Assembly: GCA_003996215.1 (NCBI GenBank)
Contig: QJPP01000819.1
Location: 248,001-312,000 of the forward strand
Source: Jaltomata sinuosa
Lineage: Eukaryota; Streptophyta; Magnoliopsida; Solanales; Solanaceae
Length of the DNA: 64,000 nucleotides
Direction: 5' to 3'
Positions 36,362-44,475 of the stretch are shown piece by piece. The number at the start of each line of letters is the position of its first letter. Positions within the stretch are counted from its first letter, which is position 1. The translations under genes and the position numbers were made by a program. The notes under the pieces were generated by a model. The model was not told the DNA's origin. It searched no databases and saw nothing but the letters and a program-made list of their open reading frames with translations.

Positions 36362-36937
36362 CAGCCGGTTGTAGCCTTGTAGTTTTTGGGTTAAATAGTC
36401 TTGTGTTCTTTCGGTAGTAGTAGTAGATCTGGGTTTGAGGTTTAGGAAAGTTTGTATTTTGTGGATATTTTCAATGTAAGTTTGGGTGATATGGTTGTAT
36501 ATCTTTTTCTCTTTATGGAGGCTATTTGCATATGTGGATATCTGAGGCGTAACACTTGATATCTCAAGGGGTTGTCTTTTCTGGGTATATGGCTTATCAA
36601 ATACCTTGTTCAGATTGGTATTTGTAAATGGTTTTGTGCTAGCTGTTTTGTTTTCTGCAGCCTTGCTTGTACCTGCAGCTGTATTTAACAAATCGTTATG
36701 GGTTTTAGGGAGTTTCCCAACGTCTCCTTTTAGCTCTGGAATTTTTGAGTCTTCCGATCGACTTAGCTCCGCATGTTTAGAGTCATGCTGCTGACTTAGC
36801 TCATTCTTTTCTATCTTTTGTAGTCTCGTACCTATACTGTCCACTTTCAGGGAAAGCGTAGTAAGGATTGAGAGTATATCTGGAGTATTATCCTCCGTCT
36901 GGGTACTTTTGTCTTGATAAGTAATCTGCAATTGCAT
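36362..36937 (-). pseudogene. Pararetrovirus transactivator-like ORF, copy 1, truncated
   Basis: It opens at 36937, overlapping the end of the polymerase frame by 50 bases as in copy 2. It keeps about the first 190 residues, which differ from copy 2 at only a handful of positions. At 36362 the viral sequence stops; the last 24 or so codons read on to 36284 come from the neighbouring Gypsy DNA, so the protein is a chimera with no C-terminal domain. See the copy-2 entry for the role. Confidence 0.75.
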
Positions 36938-38387
36938 TCTTGTTAGTTGAAATTACTTCAATTGTAAATGTAAAATTTTGTATATTGAGTACAAGTCTCC
37001 TTATTTCTTTTGTAGTGACTGAATCTTGTATTTTCCTTGTAAGCCACCATTTAACTTGTGTATTATCTGTTCTTACAAGAAACTTATTATTAACTATGTA
37101 TGGTTCGAAGTTTAATAAACATTTATATAAAGCAAATAGTTCTTTCCTATTTATTTCCCATTTTATTTGTGGTTCTGTATATGATCCTGAGTAATATCTA
37201 CAATAGTGTTCTATTTTTTCATTTTTATATTTATATTTTAATACTCCGCCGTAGCTATGATCGCTAGAGTCTGTTTCTACTATGTATGTAAATTGTTTAT
37301 TTTCATCTGGAAAATATAGTTTTGGTAACTGTTTACACATACTTTTAATTTTCCTTATATTGGTTTTATCTGTGTTATCAAAATGGTATTCTACGTCCTT
37401 TTTTAATTTTTTCTGTAATGGCTTTAAATTTTCTGCTAGCTTAGGTATGTATTCTCGTACTTGGTTAACTAATCCTAAAAAGGATTGTAGTTTCTTTTTT
37501 GTGTCAAGCATTTCTTCTGATTCAATTATTTTTTGTACTATATGTGTTTGCATTTTTATCCCATTTTTATCTATTTGTATTCCTAGAAATTCTATTTGGT
37601 TTTTCATTATTTCTGTCTTCTCTTTGCTTAGACTGATTCCTGAGATTTCTATAATATGTATAAATTTTTCTAATAATCTTATATGTTCTTCTTGTGTTCT
37701 AGAGTATAGTAATATATCGTCTATATAGACTATACAATTTTCTAGCTGGTTAAAGTAGTTATCCATAAAGTGTTGGTATCTACCTGGTGCATTTTTATAT
37801 CCAAACGGTAATACGTTCCATTCATAGAATCCTTGTGGTACTGTAAAAGCTGTTATTTTTTTAGATTCATCTTCTAGTTTTAGGTGGTAAAATCCTGATT
37901 TACAGTCAAATTTACTAAAATAATTATATCCTTGTATTTATCTTATTTTTAATATTTTATTTGGTATTGGATAGTTATACGTCTTGGTTTTTGCATTTAA
38001 ATTTCTATAGTCTATGACCATCCTAGTTTTTCCTCTTTTTTGTTCACTATGTTTATTTACTATGAATGCTGGGCTAGAATGTTTGCTATTACTTTCTTGT
38101 ATATAGGTCTTTTCTAGTAGTTCATTAATATGCATTTTAAATTCTTCTAAATCATTGAAATTATATCTTAAAGGTTTTTGGGTTATAATACTATTTTCCT
38201 CCATTAGTTCTATTTTAACTTTTGTTTTGTGGTTTTTCCATCCTTTTAATGGTTCTTCGCTATACAGTGTTTCTAATTTATCTTGTATTATTTTTATTTT
38301 GTCTATTGAGAATATGATTAATTCTATTTTATGGTCTAACTGATTTATGTTTTCTAATTTTTGGTTTATTTTTTCACTTCCTTTTAT
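36888..38387 (-). pseudogene. Pararetrovirus polymerase, copy 1, broken
   Basis: It is collinear with residues 134-632 of copy 2. The aspartic protease and the linker start are missing because the sequence joins the small-ORF region at 38387/38388. A stop (CAA to TAA, about 37938) splits the reverse transcriptase after the ILKIR segment. Downstream the YIDD active site and the RNase H region are preserved up to the shared C-terminus. The two lesions, truncation and one stop, leave no complete enzyme. The joint shows CTTTTAT at the breakpoint. Confidence 0.85.
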
Positions 38388-38818
38388 AAATTATGTTCTT
38401 CGTTGTCTTCTTTTAGTTGTAATTTTTCTTTAAATGATCTTATTTCATTTTGTAATTTTTCTTGTTGTTCTTTTTCTTTTTGTCTATTTTCATATATTTC
38501 TTTTAACATTGCTAGTTCTTTTTCTAATTCTAATATTTTTGTATTTTTAATATTTTCTATTTTCTGTACTTCTATTTTTGCTTCTTGTTTTATTTTATTT
38601 ATTTCATTCTTTCTGTCTATCTCTTCGTTTTCTTTCATTACTCTTATCATAGCCGCTAAGCTATCTTCTAATTTAGTTGATTCTCTTTCTAGCATTAGGT
38701 TTAGAGTTTCTCCTATTTTCTTATATCTTCTTCCTAGATTAGAAAGTACTATTTTTATTTTTATTCCTTCTAGATTTTTGAAGGTTTTTTCTTCTATCAC
38801 ATATTCTTCCTTATTCAT
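38384..38818 (-). CDS. Pararetrovirus small ORF 4, coiled coil, 3' end cut
   Basis: 144 codons, starting at the base after the stop of the preceding ORF (TAA then ATG). The protein is rich in lysine, glutamate and isoleucine with heptad-like spacing from about residue 45 to 140, so a long coiled coil is likely. In caulimovirids a small coiled-coil virion-associated protein sits in this part of the genome; equating the two is inference. The last codons coincide with the 38387 breakpoint, so the true C-terminus may be missing. Confidence 0.6.
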   Translation of the reverse strand: MNKEEYVIEEKTFKNLEGIKIKIVLSNLGRRYKKIGETLNLMLERESTKLEDSLAAMIRVMKENEEIDRKNEINKIKQEAKIEVQKIENIKNTKILELEKELAMLKEIYENRQKEKEQQEKLQNEIRSFKEKLQLKEDNEEHNL

Positions 38819-39013
38819 TTATAATTTGTGTTGTAATTTATATGTTAGTTTTTGTAATTCTATGTATAGGTAGAATATTTCCTTTCTTTGTGCTAATATC
38901 GATTTATGGCATACTCCTGCAAATATATTTTCACTAAGTCTTTGTTCTCTATGTGTAATTTCTCGCCTTTTTTGTTCAATTAATTTTGTTAGTTCTTCTT
39001 CGTATTTATTCAT
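38819..39013 (-). CDS. Pararetrovirus small ORF 3
   Basis: 64 codons, beginning inside the end of ORF 2 (8-base overlap) and ending directly before the ATG of ORF 4. It is charged and helical (EEELTKLIEQKRREITHREQ). There is no known domain. The overlapping or touching starts and stops indicate translation by reinitiation or leaky scanning, as in several pararetroviruses. Confidence 0.55.
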   Translation of the reverse strand: MNKYEEELTKLIEQKRREITHREQRLSENIFAGVCHKSILAQRKEIFYLYIELQKLTYKLQHKL

Positions 39014-39251
39014 TAAATGCTTTATTATAATATTCCTTTTTTAAAGGAATTAATCTTTGTATTTCTTCTATACATCCTATAATATATTCAAGATATTCTA
39101 TATCTTGAGCTTTTTTGTATTCTTCTATATTATTTTTTATTAGGTTAATTGATAAATTTATTTCTTCTATAGTTTCTTTCCAATAACTTAAATATTCGTA
39201 ATTAATCATTAGTCTGAATATACTATTTCTAGATCTGAATATATTTCCCAA
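39006..39251 (-). CDS. Pararetrovirus small ORF 2
   Basis: 81 codons, overlapping ORF 1 by 43 bases and ORF 3 by 8. It is rich in isoleucine, glutamate and tyrosine, with predicted helices (WKETIEEINLSINLIKNNIE). I do not recognise a family. It is intact in this copy. Confidence 0.55.
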   Translation of the reverse strand: MGNIFRSRNSIFRLMINYEYLSYWKETIEEINLSINLIKNNIEEYKKAQDIEYLEYIIGCIEEIQRLIPLKKEYYNKAFNE

Positions 39252-39433
39252 TCGTCATCTATATTTAAATTGTCTAGATCTATCTCATACCATTGATGTT
39301 CTAATAATTCGTCTATTTTATCAAATATCTTTTCCCATATAATTCTTTTTAAATCTATTATCCTTATGTCTTTTAGTGCATATAAAACTAATGTTTTATA
39401 ATTATTTATCATTTCGTTATGTAAACTAGTCAT
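39209..39433 (-). CDS. Pararetrovirus small ORF 1
   Basis: 74 codons, the first sizeable ORF after the leader. It is acidic at the C-terminus (WYEIDLDNLNIDDDWEIYSD). No known domain. The ATG lies about 470 bases downstream of the tRNA primer site. Confidence 0.55.
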   Translation of the reverse strand: MTSLHNEMINNYKTLVLYALKDIRIIDLKRIIWEKIFDKIDELLEHQWYEIDLDNLNIDDDWEIYSDLEIVYSD

Positions 39434-39899
39434 TTTATGATGCTTTTTATCAATTATTCCCTCTAATCATATTTTATGATAGGATATTTTTTATATAAGC
39501 TTACTATAAACTGGATTATTCTAGATCATGTTTATTCGTCACAACTAGCATTGTACTAAGCAGATACTTTTCTTCCTTGAACAGTATTTCTCATACTTTT
39601 GGTACTCCCTAACACGGCTTCTTGCCTCAACGGTTTCCCTCTTATGATAGTACTGTTCTTAGAAGTTTTTCTCTCTTTTTCAATTTGCTAGCAAACTATG
39701 TAACATGCTTTGAATAATTCCAATATATAGTAACTAATATAAAATTTATTCTACCATAATTATGATTATGAGGAATATATGAGTTTAGCTATGCATATTC
39801 ATATGACAGTATATAGCAACATAAGTATATCGATATACCTGCACGGTAGTTTTCTCGTCGGAGTTAGCTTTTTCCATGATGATTATATCTTTCTATCTA
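39434..39899 (-). other. Pararetrovirus leader
   Basis: A stretch between the primer site and ORF 1 with no substantial ORF. In this family the leader normally folds into a large hairpin that directs ribosome shunting; I could not fold it here. Confidence 0.55.
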
Positions 39900-39911
39900 G
39901 CTCTGATACCA
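39900..39911 (-). other. Pararetrovirus tRNA-Met primer site
   Basis: TGGTATCAGAGC in viral sense, the site that primes minus-strand DNA synthesis and by convention marks the start of a caulimovirid map. Confidence 0.85.
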
Positions 39912-39979
39912 ATGTTAGGGACAGATGCGGAATTTAGAAATTATTGCTAAGAGAGAGAGAAGGATGAGTAAGTGATGCC

Positions 39980-39985
39980 TTTATT
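39980..39985 (-). terminator. Candidate polyadenylation signal
   Basis: AATAAA in viral sense, 16 bases downstream of the TATA box. Caulimovirid signals usually lie further past the start site, so this is only a candidate. Confidence 0.35.
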
Positions 39986-40000
39986 TATGTTTCAGACCCC

Positions 40001-40008
40001 TTTATATA
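40001..40008 (-). promoter_or_regulatory. Pararetrovirus pregenomic RNA promoter TATA box
   Basis: CTATATAAAGG in viral sense, about 90 bases before the primer site and directly downstream of the TTCATGAA array. It is the only strong TATA in the intergenic region. Confidence 0.7.
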
Positions 40009-40029
40009 GAAGTCAGATATTACATATAA

Positions 40030-40165
40030 TGCTATTCATGAACGACCTTTACTGTTCATGAATATGACTTAATGGCGTTTACTATTCATGAACAGTCTTT
40101 TACTATTCATGACTTAATGGCCTTTACTATTCATGAACAGTCTTTTACTATTCATGAATATGACT
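40030..40165 (-). promoter_or_regulatory. Upstream array of six TTCATGAA-type palindromes
   Basis: Six copies of CTATTCATGA(A/C) or close variants at about 40032, 40052, 40082, 40103, 40127 and 40149, spaced 20-30 bases, all within 160 bases upstream of the TATA box. Four have the perfect palindrome TTCATGAA with a TTTACTATTCATGA frame. The position fits an enhancer; the binding factor is unknown. Confidence 0.65.
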
Positions 40166-40532
40166 CTTACTTTACATATAAAACAAAAGACTTTACTTTA
40201 TACTTTACATCTGTCTAATATATTGTATGTTTATTCCATATTGGCCGACACTATTTTTACATATGTACTAAAAGTAGATGCTGACATTATAGCTATTTGT
40301 ACATATCTTCTTTCGTAGTTATCTTCTGCAAGTTGTCCTTCTTTTGCTAGTCCATTTATTCAAGCTGAACATCTAGAATAACATTATCTTCTCCTTTGCA
40401 TTTGGAACATATATGGTCTGGGTATTTGTGACCAATTAGCTTGCAATATCTGATTAATAAATCTTCTGAAATGAACCCTTGCTTCAAGGCTCTAGTTGTT
40501 GGTTGTAACTCTGGTTTTAATAAAGATAAAAT
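40166..40532 (-). other. Pararetrovirus region between transactivator and promoter
   Basis: A non-coding interval downstream of the transactivator-like ORF stop. It includes repeats of TTTACAT-type sequence and no ORF of note. Confidence 0.5.
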
Positions 40533-41585
40533 TCATTTATGGACTTCATCCATATCTGCTTGTCGTAACTCCCTTGAATTAGCATAGATCATTAGATGGT
40601 CTCTGGAATAATAACTCCAGATGGCATTGCCTTGTAGATAATTTGTAGCTAATTCTTGGATAATAGTTGATATACCAATTATCCTCTTATTTGCATAAAA
40701 GTTTGGTATCTCAACTTTTAGTATCTCTGCTTGTTGCGATATATCTTCTGGTATAATCATTTCCCTAGTCAGGCCTATTTTAACTACCTGAATTAGGGGT
40801 TTTATTTCATCATACAGTATCTCTGCTGGTGCCGTATAGAATTTAATAAAAAATAAATTTCCTTTTGTAATTCTTTTATATGTAATGAAAGCTTTGTGGA
40901 GTTCCGGAATTCTATTTATCTCTTCGCCATCGTAGGTGTATACGGTGCTAAGTAGTCCATAGTTATAACAAGTTTTAACTAAGTTTGGATTTGTTTTTGG
41001 CTGTGCTATCAGCCGGTTGTAGCCTTGTAGTTTTTGGGTTAAATAGTCTTGTGTTCTTTCGGTAGTAGTTGTAGATCTGGGTTTGAGGTTTAGGAAGGTT
41101 TGTATTTTGTGAATATTTTCAATGTAATTTTGGGTGATATGGTTGTATATCTTTTTCTCTTTATGGAGGCTATTTGCATATGTGGATATCTGAGGCGTAA
41201 CACTTGATATCTCAAGGGGTTGTCTTTTCTGGGTAAATGGCTTATCAAATACCTTGTTCAGATTGGTATTTGTAAATGGTTTTGTGCTAGCTGTTTTGTT
41301 TTCTACAGCCTTGCTTGTACCTGCAGCTATATTTAACAAATCGTTATGGGTTTTAGGGAGTTTCCCAACGTCTCCTTTTAGCTCTGGAATTTTTGAGTCT
41401 TCCGATCGACTTAGCTCCGCATGTTTAGAGTCATGCTGCTGACTTAGCTCATTCGTTTCTATCTTTTGTAATCTCGTACCTATACTGTCCACTTTCAGGG
41501 AAAGCGTAGTAAGGATTGAGAGTATATCTGGAGTATTATCCTCCGTCTGGGTACTTTTGTCTTGATAAGTAATCTGCAATTGCAT
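40533..41585 (-). CDS. Pararetrovirus transactivator/viroplasmin-like protein, copy 2
   Basis: 350 codons, opening 50 bases inside the end of the polymerase frame. It lies immediately downstream of the polymerase and upstream of the intergenic promoter, where caulimoviruses, cavemoviruses and solendoviruses carry the transactivator (inclusion-body protein), which permits reinitiation on polycistronic RNA. The N-terminal about 190 residues are low-complexity and polar; the C-terminal half has a compact region (around YNYGLLSTVYTYDGEEI and FITYKRITKGNLFFIKFY) compatible with that domain. The assignment rests on position and general character, not a motif I can prove. The frame is open throughout. 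Confidence 0.6.
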   Translation of the reverse strand: MQLQITYQDKSTQTEDNTPDILSILTTLSLKVDSIGTRLQKIETNELSQQHDSKHAELSRSEDSKIPELKGDVGKLPKTHNDLLNIAAGTSKAVENKTASTKPFTNTNLNKVFDKPFTQKRQPLEISSVTPQISTYANSLHKEKKIYNHITQNYIENIHKIQTFLNLKPRSTTTTERTQDYLTQKLQGYNRLIAQPKTNPNLVKTCYNYGLLSTVYTYDGEEINRIPELHKAFITYKRITKGNLFFIKFYTAPAEILYDEIKPLIQVVKIGLTREMIIPEDISQQAEILKVEIPNFYANKRIIGISTIIQELATNYLQGNAIWSYYSRDHLMIYANSRELRQADMDEVHK

Positions 41586-43434
41586 TCTTGTTAGTTGAAA
41601 TTACTTCAATTGTAAATGTAAAGTTTTGTATATTGAGTACAAGTCTCCTTATTTCTTTTGTAGTGACTGAATCTTGTATTTTCCTTGTAAGCCACCATTT
41701 AACTTGTGTATTATCTGTTCTTACAAGAAACTTATTATAAACTATGTATGGTTCGAAGTTTAACAAACATTTATATAATGCAAATAGTTCTTTCCTATTT
41801 ATTTCCCATTTTATTTGTGGTTCTGTATATGATCCTGAGTAATATCTACAATGGTGTTCTATTTTTTTATTTTTATATTTATATTTTAATACTCCGCCGT
41901 AGCTATGATCGCTAGAGTCTGTTTCTACTATGTATGTAAATTGTTTATTTTCATCTGGAAAATATAGTTTTGGTAACTGTTTACACATACTTTTAATTTT
42001 CCTTATATGGGTTTTATCTGTGTTATCAAAATGGTATTCTACGTCCTTTTTTAATTTTTTCTGTAATGGCTTTAAATTTTCTGCTAGCTTAGGTATGTAT
42101 TCTCGTACTTGGTTAACTAATCCTAAAAAGGATTGTAGTTTCTTTTTTGTGTCAAGCATTTCGTCTGATTCAATTATTTTTTGTACTATATGTGTTTGCA
42201 TTTTTATCCCATTTTTATCTATTTGTATTCCTAGAAATTCTATTTGGTTTTTCATTATTTCTGCCTTCTCTTTGCTTAGACTGATTCCTGAGATTTCTAT
42301 AATATGTATAAATTTTTCTAATAATCTTATATGTTCTTCTTGTGTTCTAGAGTATAGTAATATATCGTCTATATAGACTATACAATTTTCTAGCTGGTTA
42401 AAGTAGTTATCCATAAAGTATTGGTATCTACCTGGTGCATTTTTATATCCAAACGGTAATACGTTCCATTCATAGAATCCTTGTGGTACTGTAAAAGCTG
42501 TTAATTTTTTAGATTCATCTTCTAGTTTTAGGTGGTAAAATCCTGATTTACAGTCAAATTTACTAAAATAATTATATCCTTGTATTTGTCTTATTTTTAA
42601 TATTTTATTTGGTATTGGATAGTTATACGTCTTGATTTTTGCATTTAAATTTCTATAGTCTATGACCATCCTAGTTTTTCCTCTTTTTTGTTCACTATGT
42701 TTATTTACTATGAATGCTGGGCTAGAATGTTTGCTATTACTTTCTTGTGTATAGGTCTTTTCTAGTAGTTCATTAATATGCATTTTAAATTCTTCTAAAT
42801 CATTGAAATTATATCTTAAAGGTTTTTGGGTTATAATACTATTTTCCTCCATTAGTTCTATTTTAACTTTTGTTTTGTGGTTTTCCCATCCTTTGAATGG
42901 TTCTTCGCTATACAGTGTTTCTAATTTATCTTGTATTGTTTTTATTTTGTCTATTGAGAATATGATTAATTCTATTTTATGGTCTAACTGATTTATGTTT
43001 TCTAATTTTTGGTTTATTTTTTCACTTCCTTTTATCCATTCTGTTGTCTTTCTATTTTTGTTACTAACTATTTTTGCTCCTACTTTGTTGTTACATGGTG
43101 TTGTGAACCACCAATGTATTTTCGTTATTGTGTGTGGATATAGGTTTTCTAAAAAAGGTATTCCTAATAACATATCTTTTGTTGTTAGTTCGTAATTATA
43201 TACTTCTTCTATTGTTAGTATTTTATCCCATATTTGTATTTTTATATTTTTTGCTTTATGTGTAATCATACTTCCTTCGTTATTAAATCCTGTTACTACT
43301 ATTGGTGTTTTTAGCTTTTCCCATTTTTCCTCTGGTAAGCAATTATATTTAAATATATTAGCTTCTGCTCCTGTATCTATCATTGGTGTATAATATCTAT
43401 TATTATATCCTTTTGCTAGTATATATATTTTCAT
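41536..43434 (-). CDS. Pararetrovirus polymerase, copy 2 (protease-RT-RNase H)
   Basis: 632 codons with no stop. Domains in order: aspartic protease with D20-T-G22 (IDTGAEANIF) and a later LLGIPFLENL; reverse transcriptase from about residue 205 (RMVIDYRNLNAK, then FDCKSGFYHL, LPFGYKNAPGRYQ and the active site YIDD at 354-357); RNase H with an acidic set at VETDSSDHSYGG, NRKELFALY, VRTDNTQV and AIADYLSRQ. There is no integrase or chromodomain, which separates it from Gypsy pol. It replicates the pregenomic RNA into DNA in an infectious relative. The frame is intact, but the upstream genes are missing, so this locus alone is not a complete virus. Confidence 0.9.
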   Translation of the reverse strand: MKIYILAKGYNNRYYTPMIDTGAEANIFKYNCLPEEKWEKLKTPIVVTGFNNEGSMITHKAKNIKIQIWDKILTIEEVYNYELTTKDMLLGIPFLENLYPHTITKIHWWFTTPCNNKVGAKIVSNKNRKTTEWIKGSEKINQKLENINQLDHKIELIIFSIDKIKTIQDKLETLYSEEPFKGWENHKTKVKIELMEENSIITQKPLRYNFNDLEEFKMHINELLEKTYTQESNSKHSSPAFIVNKHSEQKRGKTRMVIDYRNLNAKIKTYNYPIPNKILKIRQIQGYNYFSKFDCKSGFYHLKLEDESKKLTAFTVPQGFYEWNVLPFGYKNAPGRYQYFMDNYFNQLENCIVYIDDILLYSRTQEEHIRLLEKFIHIIEISGISLSKEKAEIMKNQIEFLGIQIDKNGIKMQTHIVQKIIESDEMLDTKKKLQSFLGLVNQVREYIPKLAENLKPLQKKLKKDVEYHFDNTDKTHIRKIKSMCKQLPKLYFPDENKQFTYIVETDSSDHSYGGVLKYKYKNKKIEHHCRYYSGSYTEPQIKWEINRKELFALYKCLLNFEPYIVYNKFLVRTDNTQVKWWLTRKIQDSVTTKEIRRLVLNIQNFTFTIEVISTNKNAIADYLSRQKYPDGG

Positions 43435-43550
43435 TTCATAGTTTCTTAAACTCTTTTTTTTATTATTTTCTTATTATCATGTGTTATTATTAATTGTTTA
43501 TTTTCTATACTATATGGTTTCATTTTTTCTAACCATTTTATTCCTAATAA
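43435..43550 (-). pseudogene. Tail of the viral ORF upstream of polymerase
   Basis: In another minus-strand frame an about 35-codon segment (LLGIKWLEKMKPYSIENKQ at its start) ends at a stop just before the polymerase ATG. It is the last remnant of the preceding viral ORF; the viral sequence ends at about 43550, where L1 DNA begins. Confidence 0.5.
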
Positions 43551-43561
43551 CTAGCACGTCA

Positions 43562-43819
43562 AATTGCATAGAAGAGTGTGGTATGACAAATCCTGGCTTC
43601 ACAGAGAATATGTTGACATGGTGCAATGGTAGAATCATTATGCACAGGATTAGTAAAGACTTGACAGGATTCTTATCAAGGATGAATGATCTGACCTCTT
43701 CCCTACCAACATGATAGACCATCACTCAAAGTATAGCTCTGATAACAAACTTCTCATGTTATCGTATACTAATAATTTCCAAGAGGTAATTAGATACTTC
43801 AAATTCCTTAAATTTTGGA
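43562..43819 (+). repeat. 258-bp direct repeat, unit 1
   Basis: Nearly identical to 43896-44153 (offset 334), differing at few positions. Unit 1 abuts the pararetrovirus junction. Confidence 0.9.
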
Positions 43820-43895
43820 GACTTTAACTCTATAATGACTGCGGGAAAAAAAAGCAAGGTGTTCCATTCAAAATCAGAAATAGCTTGGACTTATC

Positions 43896-44153
43896 AATTG
43901 CATAGAAGAGTGTGGTATGACAAATCCTGGCTTCACAGAGAATATGTTGACATGGTGCAATGGTAGAATCATTATGCACATGATTAGTAAAGACTTGACA
44001 GGATTCTTATCAAGGATGAATGATCTAACCTCTTCCCTACCAACATGATAGACCATCATTCAAAGTATAGCTCTGATAACAAACTTCTCATGTTATCGTA
44101 TACTAATAATTTCCAAGAGGTAATTAGATACTTCAAATTCCTTAAATTTTGGA
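43896..44153 (+). repeat. 258-bp direct repeat, unit 2
   Basis: The copy that lies in natural L1 context on both sides, so it is the original and unit 1 the duplicate. Confidence 0.9.
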
Positions 44154-44475
44154 TTAATCATTGTTTCTTCCTCTTGTACAGAGTATTTGGGAGGAAAATA
44201 TTCAGGGTAATGCCATGTGGAAGATTCATCAGAAGCTAAAATCACTAGCTAGAGCCCTTAACAATTAGTCTAAAAATAATATTTGGATATGTTTTTGAAA
44301 GGGTGAAAGCTCTTGAGAATAAAATCAACATCCAGGAGGACTTATATGAGACTAATAACTCTGATGACAATAGGGAAAATCCTTACAAATCAAAAGCTGA
44401 ATATATCAAATGACTCAAGATGCAAGATTTTGTCCTCTAGCAGAAAGCTAGAGTGAAATGAAATGAAGAGGGTGA

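Larger units (their letters stand above)
36362..43550 (-). mobile_element. Endogenous pararetrovirus (Caulimoviridae), rearranged
   Basis: A minus-strand viral block lies between a Gypsy remnant (left) and an L1 fragment (right). In viral sense the order is: polymerase (copy 2), transactivator-like ORF (copy 2), intergenic promoter, tRNA-Met primer site, leader, four small ORFs, then polymerase again (copy 1, 5'-truncated) and transactivator-like ORF (copy 1, 3'-truncated). 36362-38387 and 41010-43035 are the same 2026 bases with no indel, at an offset of 4648. A full caulimovirid genome is about 7-8 kb, so roughly 3 kb holding movement and coat functions is absent. No integrase is present, as expected for this family. 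A TVCV-like (solendovirus) or related genus is likely but unproven. Confidence 0.85.
43551..44475 (+). pseudogene. L1 LINE endonuclease C-terminal fragment
   Basis: The plus-strand translation across frames gives GVPFKIRNSLDL, NCIEECGMTNPGFTENMLTW, CNGR, RLDRILIKDE-SDLFPTNMI, SKYSSDN, FKFLKFWINH, MWKIHQKLKSLARAL, AEYIK-LKMQDFVL and VK-NEEGD. This is the order of the plant L1 ORF2: the end of the apurinic endonuclease and the linker before the reverse transcriptase. Many stops and frameshifts are present. The first part (43562-43819) is a second copy of 43896-44153. It stops at 44475 against an oppositely oriented L1 piece. Confidence 0.75.

Noticed and set aside
38361..38873. 170-codon plus-strand serine/phenylalanine-rich frame, and a similar 148-codon frame at 37282-37728 and 41930-42376
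   Set aside because: These are antisense to the viral coiled-coil and polymerase frames; AT-rich antisense gives Phe/Ser/Ile-rich text that imitates membrane proteins.
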